Assembly: GCA_009618475.1 (NCBI GenBank)
Contig: WJOV01000126.1
Span: 1-6,880 of the forward strand
Direction of reading: 5' to 3'
Source: Methanosarcinales archaeon
GTDB taxonomy: Archaea > Halobacteriota > Syntropharchaeia > Alkanophagales > Methanospirareceae
DNA length: 6,880 nucleotides
In this document: piece after piece, positions 1 to 4,333 of the stretch
Position numbering within the stretch: the first letter of the stretch is position 1
Layout of the letters: every line of letters begins with the position of its first letter
Made by a program: the position numbers and the translations under genes
Notes under the pieces: generated by a model
Seen by the model: only the letters and a program-made list of their open reading frames with translations
Database searches by the model: none
What the model was told of the DNA's origin: nothing

Positions 1-673
1 ATGAAGCGACTTCAACTATACCTTTTTTATTTATTCCCACCCTTATTGGTACTCTGAATCCATGTTTAAGAGAAAAAACCTTTGAAAGCGCACTTTTATT
101 CCCGTATTTCACCTCGAAATTCACGAATATCCGGTTTGGTGCGAGGTCTTCCAGCGTTATTATCACGTGCTCTGAGCCATTTACGATGAAATAGCCACCG
201 GGGTCGAGAGGGTCTTCGCCTGCTCTTATCAATTCTTTCCCTGAAAGCCCGTAAAGGTTACATCTCTCTGATTTTACCATGATTGGGAGCTCACCGATTT
301 CCACTTCTCTCTCCTCCCCTTCCCCTTCTATTTCGCCGTTTTCGTATTTCTTCACCAACTGCATTCCCAAATATACGGAAGCGGAGTAGTTTAAATTCCG
401 TAATCTCGCCTGTGACGGGAAAATTGATTCATAAGAGCCATCTGCTTCCCTTGCCTTCGGTCTGCCCACGCGCATTTTACCAAACTTCACTCCCAGTTTA
501 TGCTTCTCCTTTTCGTCTTCGCCACCACGAGTGATAGAAGTTTCTATATACGGTTGCTCCTCCACTATTTTTTGCATGCCTTCGCTGAGGAAGTAATTAA
601 AGGAGTCAAGCTGATGCTGTGCTATTTTTTCCCTTTTTAAATACGCTTTTGAAAGAACACCCCGGTCTAACAT
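1..673 (-). CDS. rpoB2: DNA-directed RNA polymerase subunit B''/B, N-terminal part (partial at left edge)
   Basis: The frame is open from the ATG at 673 to the window edge, about 224 codons with no stop. The start reads MLDRGVLSKAYLKREKIAQH. Further on are features of the RPB2 protrusion of the second-largest RNA polymerase subunit: a KFGKMRVGRPKAREADG segment, then FPSQARLRNLNYSASVYLGM, then ELPIMVKSERCNLYG, and the diagnostic DPGGYFIVNGSEHVIIT near residues 165-180. This subunit forms one side of the DNA cleft and contributes to the active centre. The start is supported by a Shine-Dalgarno-like GGAGTGT (681-687) about 7 nt upstream. The gene lies 16 nt after rpoH, the usual archaeal order. 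Many euryarchaea split this subunit into B'' and B'. Only the N-terminus is visible, so whether it is split here cannot be decided. The family call is very secure. Confidence 0.95.
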   Translation of the reverse strand, partial: MLDRGVLSKAYLKREKIAQHQLDSFNYFLSEGMQKIVEEQPYIETSITRGGEDEKEKHKLGVKFGKMRVGRPKAREADGSYESIFPSQARLRNLNYSASVYLGMQLVKKYENGEIEGEGEEREVEIGELPIMVKSERCNLYGLSGKELIRAGEDPLDPGGYFIVNGSEHVIITLEDLAPNRIFVNFEVKYGNKSALSKVFSLKHGFRVPIRVGINKKGIVEVAS

Positions 674-680
674 ATTACAC

Positions 681-687
681 ACACTCC
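681..687 (-). promoter_or_regulatory. Shine-Dalgarno site of rpoB2
   Basis: GGAGTGT on the minus strand lies in the 16-nt spacer between the rpoH stop (690-692) and the rpoB2 ATG (673). The spacing is about 7 nt. It fixes the rpoB2 start and suggests co-transcription with rpoH. Confidence 0.7.
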
Positions 688-689
688 TT

Positions 690-932
690 TTATTCTATAA
701 CCAGCCGGTAAGATATAAATTTCCCCGCTGTTCTGCTCCTCCTTTTTATCTTTACGACATCCCCCATCACCGCTTTTATCTCCTTTATGACAGGGTCGGA
801 GGATTTGATCTTAGGCAGTTGTTCCTTTTTTATTTTATACTTTTCCAAAAGCTCCTTTACTTCTCCCCCTTCCATTATCTCGTGCCTGGGCACTAACCCA
901 TGTTCGTGTATGGAAACTTTTCCCTTCTTCAT
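690..932 (-). CDS. rpoH: DNA-directed RNA polymerase subunit H (archaeal RpoH / Rpb5 C-terminal homologue)
   Basis: This 80-residue protein matches the usual length of archaeal RpoH, which corresponds to the C-terminal assembly domain of eukaryotic Rpb5. It starts MKKGKVSIHEHGLVPRHEIM, the family's conserved beginning. It continues with LLEKYKIKKEQLPKIKSSDPV, which matches the classic LP.I...DP.....G motif, then GDVVKIKRRSRTAGKFISYRLV at the C-terminus, normally written as RxSxTAGxxxxYRxV. RpoH binds the jaw of the polymerase near downstream DNA. The ATG is preceded by a weak AAGGAAA. The gene sits 36 nt after the 3' end of tRNA-Lys and 16 nt before rpoB2. I see no clear TATA box in the 36-nt gap, so read-through from the tRNA/cinA side is plausible. 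Confidence 0.97.
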   Translation of the reverse strand: MKKGKVSIHEHGLVPRHEIMEGGEVKELLEKYKIKKEQLPKIKSSDPVIKEIKAVMGDVVKIKRRSRTAGKFISYRLVIE

Positions 933-968
933 TTTCCTTGATTTTGGCTTTGGCTTCGACTTTAATAA

Positions 969-1042
969 CGAGCTCGACGGGATTTGAACCCGCGACCGAC
1001 GGGTTAAAAGCCCGCTGCTCTACCTTTCTGAGCTACGAGCCC
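969..1042 (-). tRNA. tRNA-Lys (anticodon UUU)
   Basis: A complete 74-nt cloverleaf can be folded by eye on the minus strand. The acceptor GGGCTCG (1042-1036) pairs with CGAGCTC (976-970), with one G-U. The D-stem is GCTC/GAGC. The anticodon stem GCGGG/CCCGT closes the loop CTTTTAA (1010-1004), placing anticodon TTT at 1008-1006. The variable loop has 5 nt. The T-stem GCGGG/CCCGT closes the loop TTCAAAT. The discriminator is G (969). CCA is not encoded and no intron is present. The first 23 nt overlap the end of the upstream cinA-type gene, and rpoH starts 36 nt downstream. It therefore sits inside what looks like one transcription unit and should be excised by RNase P and a 3' endonuclease. 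Confidence 0.97.
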
Positions 1043-1508
1043 TTTTTAAGAGTTGTTTCTTTAGCATCTCAAGGGCAGCATCCGCCGCCTCACGCTTGTT
1101 CTCTTCCCTATCCCCATGTAAGATATGTTTCTCATGATAGACGTAATCTTTTGTTGCCAGTGCTATATAAACTAATCCAACCGGTTTGTCAGGCGTTCCC
1201 CCGGTGGGCCCTGCAATGCACGTAGTTGCAACGCCGACATCGGTATCCAGCAGCTTCCTCACGCCTTTCGCCATCTCAACTGCGCATTCCGCGCTCACCG
1301 CACCTTTTTCTTCCAATATTCCCCTCGCCACGTGCAATATTTCTTCCTTTACTTCATTGGCATAAGCGATTACGCCGCCTTTATAATAGTCCGAGCTGCC
1401 GGATACGTTTGTTATCCGGTGGGATACCTGTCCACCGGTGCAAGATTCAGCTGTGGATATACTGAGTCCCCTTTCTCGTAACTCGTCGCCGATTTCTTCT
1501 TCTATCAT
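1020..1508 (-). CDS. Stand-alone CinA C-terminal domain protein, probable nicotinamide-nucleotide amidohydrolase (PncC type)
   Basis: The 162-residue protein corresponds to the CinA C-terminal domain without the N-terminal MoaB-like (COG1058) half, as in PncC. Family members deamidate nicotinamide mononucleotide to nicotinate mononucleotide in NAD recycling. Visible signatures are TAESCTGG (residues 19-26), SDYYKGGVIAYANEVK (39-54), IAGPTGGTPDKPVGLVYIAL (98-117) and GDREENKREAADAAL (132-146). The last is a slightly altered form of the usual GDRxxIRxxA motif. The length fits with a start at the ATG at 1508. No strong Shine-Dalgarno is visible, only GGGAAAAGAT close to the start. The domain should end around LKKQLL (149-154). 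The remaining KRARSSER is read mostly from the 5' end of tRNA-Lys, and the TAG stop is in its D-arm. Enzymatic function is inferred from family membership. Confidence 0.9.
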   Translation of the reverse strand: MIEEEIGDELRERGLSISTAESCTGGQVSHRITNVSGSSDYYKGGVIAYANEVKEEILHVARGILEEKGAVSAECAVEMAKGVRKLLDTDVGVATTCIAGPTGGTPDKPVGLVYIALATKDYVYHEKHILHGDREENKREAADAALEMLKKQLLKRARSSER

Positions 1509-1598
1509 CTATCTTTTCCCTTTCTTTTCCCCTCTTTTTCCTTTTACGCTACGAGAAGATAAAGTTAAACTTTCATGTTCGAGGCTAGATAATAGAAA

Positions 1599-2075
1599 TC
1601 ACTTCTCTATACCATACCTCACTTTCACTGCCACTCCGTGCTCGAAGATTTTCATCTCTTCTCCTGATAACATCGCTTTTCCCGTTGCAAGCAGTCCATC
1701 CTTTTCATCCATCACCATAACTTCATCGTAAGCGCGTATCTCCGGGTCGGCGTCTATTACATGTTTACAGAATGCGGTTCCCCCTTTTCTTATAAATTCA
1801 CTGCTCTCTTCATTCATAACGACTCTTATTCTCGGATATTTGAAAACGTGCTGCAACCTCTTTGCTCCTTCTATGCTTAACGTTAGCAATCCGTCAAAAC
1901 TCCTCAGCGTGGCTATTCTCTTTCCGTCCTCTTTTACCTGCGCTATTCTTCTTGTCTTCGAGAGGACAAATTCTACGTTATCAGGGAACAGGATTTTACC
2001 TGCACCGGCACCGAATTGATAATCTGCTACGATCCTCGCCTTTTTGAGCTCTTTTTTTGTGTTCTCTTCCACCAT
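1599..2075 (-). CDS. TGT_C2 / PUA domain RNA-binding protein
   Basis: This 158-residue protein has two segments typical of archaeal proteins related to the C-terminal part of archaeosine tRNA-guanine transglycosylase. Residues 14-80 (IVADYQFGAGAGKILF ... KRIATLRSFDGLLTLS) look like a TGT_C2-type domain. Residues 83-155 form a PUA domain, including RVVMNEESSEFIRKGGTAFCKHV and AYDEVMVMDEKDGLLATGKA. PUA domains bind structured RNA, usually tRNA or rRNA. There is no transglycosylase catalytic domain, so this is a free-standing RNA-binding unit whose partner is unknown. A link to tRNA or rRNA modification is inference. The ATG at 2075 is preceded at once by GAAAGAAGG. The start lies 49 nt inside the upstream coiled-coil gene, in another frame. 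I found no convincing later start before the conserved DYQFG. A 90-nt gap leads to the cinA-type gene. Confidence 0.85.
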   Translation of the reverse strand: MVEENTKKELKKARIVADYQFGAGAGKILFPDNVEFVLSKTRRIAQVKEDGKRIATLRSFDGLLTLSIEGAKRLQHVFKYPRIRVVMNEESSEFIRKGGTAFCKHVIDADPEIRAYDEVMVMDEKDGLLATGKAMLSGEEMKIFEHGVAVKVRYGIEK

Positions 2076-2475
2076 CCTTCTTTCTCAGGTTTATCCGCTA
2101 ACTTCTTCGCAAGTTCGGTAACTCGAGCTTCAAGCTCTGATATTTTCTCCATGACCGGCGTCCTTGTCTCAATGGAACCAAGCCTCGTATCTACCGCATC
2201 AAATCGGGAAATCGCTTCATTCCGCAGACTATCAACCTTGGTATCCAATGCCGCAACTTTGTTATCCGTCACCTCGAATTTTGCCATCACCTCATTCCTC
2301 AGGCTGCCAATCTCCGTTTTTACTTCGGTTCTGAGGCTTGTAATTTCCGTTTTTGTCTCGCTCCCCAGGTCTTTTCCACGGAATCTATACGACTATGCAG
2401 CGCTTTTATCGCACCTACAATTTCATTTAGTTTCGGTAGTAGCAGTCGCTCAATCCATGTGGGTATTTTTTCCAT
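2027..2475 (-). pseudogene. Coiled-coil protein gene interrupted by a single-base frameshift
   Basis: From the ATG at 2475 the frame reads MEKIPTWIERLLLPKLNEIV and on to IDSVEK, then leaves its natural continuation and ends soon after at a TAA. The other frame picks up at DLGSETKTEI and continues to the stop at 2027. One extra A in the AAAA run (TTTT on the plus strand, 2372-2375) would restore a single 149-residue protein. That protein has a short amphipathic N-terminus, then a long heptad/hendecad coiled coil with an exact 11-residue period (KTEITSLRTEV, KTEIGSLRNEV), and a basic tail WWKRTQKKSSKRRGS. No enzymatic motif is visible and I cannot assign a function. The break may be a real mutation, a sequencing or assembly error in a homopolymer, or less likely recoding. 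The 3' end overlaps the PUA gene by 49 nt. Confidence 0.75.
2288..2353 (-). repeat. Two tandem 33-bp coding repeats (11-residue coiled-coil units)
   Basis: Repeat 1 (2353-2321) encodes KTEITSLRTEV and repeat 2 (2320-2288) encodes KTEIGSLRNEV. They abut exactly and share most bases, for example AAAACGGA-ATT against AAAACGGAGATT. A weaker third copy of the SLRNE core appears further on as DSLRNEA. The pattern suggests the coiled coil grew by duplication of an 11-codon unit. Confidence 0.8.
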
Positions 2476-2498
2476 GAAACTGTATAATTCATTATTAA

Positions 2499-2507
2499 TA
2501 TTTAAAG
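2499..2507. promoter_or_regulatory. Shared divergent TATA-like box between the coiled-coil gene and rnp4
   Basis: The 59-bp spacer between the divergent starts at 2475 (minus) and 2535 (plus) contains TATTTAAAG (plus strand) with a palindromic TTTAAA core at 2501-2506. The centre is about 29 bp from the minus-strand ATG and about 32 bp from the plus-strand ATG. Archaeal TATA boxes lie about 25 bp before the transcription start. The same box read on both strands would therefore give nearly leaderless mRNAs in both directions, consistent with the lack of a clear Shine-Dalgarno before either ATG. The promoter role is inferred from position and composition only. Confidence 0.5.
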
Positions 2508-2534
2508 CTTTCCTTCTAATTAAGAAAGTTTTTA

Positions 2535-3029
2535 ATGAAGAGAAGGAGAAAAAGGATAGAAGACATCGCATTGCAGCGGATAGAGAGGCTGTTCGAGCTG
2601 GCAGAGGTAGAAGCGAGGAAAACGGATGCGAAGGAAAGAAGCAGGAGCGATAGGTATGTGCAGCTTGCTCGTGAGATCGGGATGCGGTATCGGGTGCGAA
2701 TACCCTCGCATTTAAAGATGCGGTTTTGTAACAGTTGCTATGCTTTCTTAATACCCGGGGAAAACGCACGAGTTCGTCTCAGGAGCGATTATATTACGAC
2801 AACCTGTTTGAGATGTGGGAAGCAAATGAGACGACCTTATAAAGCACCTCGTGCTCCTTCGCCGAGAAAAATACAAATCGCAAGCACCGAATCGCAAACA
2901 AATCCCAAATTAAACCCTTTCAGGGTTTGTGGGGACGTGGGCAGAGCCCACGAAATTTCAAAATTCAAACCCCAGAGAAGCTTTTTAAAGGAATTTTTCC
3001 TTTTCCGGTTTTGGACATTGGGATTTTGA
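2535..3029 (+). CDS. rnp4: Ribonuclease P protein component 4 (Rnp4/Rpp21 family) with atypical C-terminal extension
   Basis: The N-terminal ~105 residues match archaeal Rnp4, the Rpp21 homologue that partners Rnp1 (Rpp29) on the RNase P RNA specificity domain during tRNA 5' maturation. The start MKRRRKRIEDIALQRIERLF forms basic helices. ADRY-like SDRYVQLAREIGMRYRVRIP (38-57) follows, then a zinc ribbon with CNSC (C65, C68) and CLRC (C91, C94), ending RRPYK (99-103). Family members normally stop about here at roughly 95-120 residues. This frame continues to residue 164 through a proline-rich linker (APRAPSPRK) and a tail whose DNA is made of hairpins and repeat-like sequence. That tail is probably a late addition and may not be functional. 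The start is supported by the conserved N-terminus and a TATA-like box about 30 bp upstream. No Shine-Dalgarno is visible. Confidence 0.92.
   Translation: MKRRRKRIEDIALQRIERLFELAEVEARKTDAKERSRSDRYVQLAREIGMRYRVRIPSHLKMRFCNSCYAFLIPGENARVRLRSDYITTTCLRCGKQMRRPYKAPRAPSPRKIQIASTESQTNPKLNPFRVCGDVGRAHEISKFKPQRSFLKEFFLFRFWTLGF
2912..2952 (+). repeat. Pair of perfect short hairpins inside the 3' end of the rnp4 frame
   Basis: Two inverted repeats lie 7 nt apart, each with a 7-bp perfect stem and a 3-nt loop: AAACCCT-TTC-AGGGTTT (2912-2928) and CGTGGGC-AGA-GCCCACG (2936-2952). Both are encoded within the atypical tail of rnp4. They resemble a small dispersed repeat or RNA structural element more than protein-coding sequence. 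The element family is not recognised. Confidence 0.7.
2987..3003 (+). repeat. Third perfect 7-bp/3-nt hairpin
   Basis: AAAGGAA-TTT-TTCCTTT (2987-3003) has the same 7-3-7 geometry as the two upstream hairpins. It lies 26 nt before the rnp4 stop (3027-3029) and, being A/T-rich, could also take part in transcript 3' end formation. Its role is unknown. Confidence 0.6.
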
Positions 3030-3046
3030 TATTTGATATTTGATAT
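3026..3046 (+). repeat. Heptanucleotide tandem repeat (TTGATAT)3
   Basis: Three exact copies of TTGATAT run from 3026 to 3046. They overlap the rnp4 stop codon (3027-3029) and continue into the spacer between the convergent rnp4 and aminotransferase genes. A copy-number change here would not affect the encoded proteins. Confidence 0.9.
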
Positions 3047-3061
3047 TATTTGGATTTTGGT

Positions 3062-3082
3062 GCTTTGAGCTTTGAGCTTTGA
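3062..3082 (+). repeat. Heptanucleotide tandem repeat (GCTTTGA)3
   Basis: Three exact copies of GCTTTGA run from 3062 to 3082, followed by a degenerate GCTTATGA. It is a second, unrelated 7-nt unit with the same copy number, 15 bp after the (TTGATAT)3 array. It fills the spacer just beyond the aminotransferase stop at 3108. Confidence 0.9.
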
Positions 3083-3107
3083 GCTTATGATTTTTGGGAA
3101 GGGACAA

Positions 3108-4223
3108 TCACTTCACCACTTCCTTCATTATCTCAAAAGCCCGCTTCAAATTCTCAAAGCTCGTAGCATACGATATTCTCACGTAATTCTTGCCGCGGCT
3201 TCCAAAGGCAGACCCGGGCGTGACTATTATCTTCCTCTTCCTCAGCGTCTCCACAAATTCTTTCTCATCCTTCACTCGTGGAAAAATATAAAAAGCTCCT
3301 TTTGGAACGCTGAATTCCATACCCGTATCGCGAAGAGCATCAACAGCGAAGTCTCGCCTCCTTTTAAATTCGCTTCTCATCTCAGCCACGCAGTCTTGAG
3401 GCCCTGTAATAGCAGCCAATGCCGCTTTCTGCGAAATAGACGATGCACACGCCTGTATATACTGATGTATCTTCAGCATTTGCTCCACGTATTCCTCACG
3501 GGCTGCAAGATAGCCCAATCTGAACCCGGTCATTGCGTATGTCTTTGAGACCGCATTTACCGTGATTACCTCGTCAGAGAACCTCGCAGGGCTTACGTGC
3601 TTCAAGCCATCGTAGATAAGATGCTCGTAAACTTCATCTGAAATGACGGTTACGTGATGCTCGTTGGCAACGTCAACAATCGCTTTTATGTTCTCCCCGC
3701 TTTCCACTGCACCCGTGGGATTGGCAGGAGAATTTATTATGAGTGCTTTTGTTTTGTCCGTAATTTTTTCCTTCACCGCTTCTACTGACATCGTGAAGTC
3801 TTCGCTTAGCGGAACCCCTACTGCCTTTCCCTCTGCCAGTTTCGTTAGGGCAGAGAAGGAAACGAAGCCAGGGTCGGGCATCAGCACCTCATCTCCCTTT
3901 TCCACTACCGAAAGAATAGCGATATGCAATGCTTCACTCGCTCCTGACGTGACTATTATCTCCTCAGGGCTCGCCACAAAATCGTTATCTCTTTTGAACT
4001 TAGCGCTTATCGCCTCTCTCAATTCCTCTATCCCTTTATTGGAGGTGTAAGAGGTGAAGCCGGAATCAATCGCCTGCATAGCGGCACTTTTTATGTGTTC
4101 CGGGGTATCAAAGTCCGGTTCACCGAGTCCGAGGTTGAAGAACTCGCCTGAAGAAGCTTCAAACGCCTTTCTTATGCCCGAAATCTCTATGGTTCCAATG
4201 CGAGCTGCAAATTTTTTTCTCAT
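3108..4223 (-). CDS. Pyridoxal-phosphate aminotransferase, class I/II (probable aspartate aminotransferase)
   Basis: This complete 371-residue fold-type I aminotransferase probably exchanges the amino group between aspartate (or another amino acid) and 2-oxoglutarate in the cytosol. Visible motifs are LGLGEPDFDTPEHI (31-44), SYTSNKGIEELREAI (58-72), the cofactor phosphate loop SGASEA (93-98), NSPANPTGAV (164-173) with N168 for the pyridine ring face, SDEVYEHLIYDG (195-206) with D196 binding the pyridine nitrogen, SKTYAMTGFRLGY (226-238) with the Schiff-base lysine K227, and YVRISYA (347-353) with R349 for the substrate carboxylate. The length is slightly short of the usual 380-400. Specificity cannot be fixed by eye, since aromatic or alanine aminotransferases of this subgroup look alike. 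The ATG at 4223 has no Shine-Dalgarno, but a TATA-like box lies about 30 bp upstream. Confidence 0.93.
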   Translation of the reverse strand: MRKKFAARIGTIEISGIRKAFEASSGEFFNLGLGEPDFDTPEHIKSAAMQAIDSGFTSYTSNKGIEELREAISAKFKRDNDFVASPEEIIVTSGASEALHIAILSVVEKGDEVLMPDPGFVSFSALTKLAEGKAVGVPLSEDFTMSVEAVKEKITDKTKALIINSPANPTGAVESGENIKAIVDVANEHHVTVISDEVYEHLIYDGLKHVSPARFSDEVITVNAVSKTYAMTGFRLGYLAAREEYVEQMLKIHQYIQACASSISQKAALAAITGPQDCVAEMRSEFKRRRDFAVDALRDTGMEFSVPKGAFYIFPRVKDEKEFVETLRKRKIIVTPGSAFGSRGKNYVRISYATSFENLKRAFEIMKEVVK

Positions 4224-4249
4224 TTAACAAATATTTTTAGATGGAAGAA

Positions 4250-4259
4250 GTATTTATAG
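4250..4259 (-). promoter_or_regulatory. TATA box of the aminotransferase gene
   Basis: CTATAAATAC on the minus strand lies with its centre about 31 bp before the ATG at 4223, the expected archaeal TATA position for an mRNA with a very short leader. The gene lacks a Shine-Dalgarno, which fits leaderless or near-leaderless initiation. Confidence 0.6.
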
Positions 4260-4333
4260 CGATATATGATATATATCTAAACGAATTATGATGATGAAAA
4301 TCAGTAAACTAAGGATTAAAAATCGTTTGATAG

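Noticed and set aside
2320..2769. Extended minus-strand frame starting at 2769 upstream of the coiled-coil gene
   Set aside because: The upstream part is antisense to the conserved rnp4 gene and crosses the divergent promoter. The coiled-coil start at 2475 is better placed.
2880..3090. Possible CRISPR array or insertion sequence
   Set aside because: There are no regularly spaced identical 24-40 nt repeats with spacers, no transposase frame and no target-site duplications. The repeats are 7-nt tandems and unrelated hairpins.
3072..3548. Long plus-strand open frame opposite the end of the aminotransferase gene
   Set aside because: It lies antisense to a gene with clear conserved motifs, begins inside the heptamer repeats, and its translation shows no recognisable domain.
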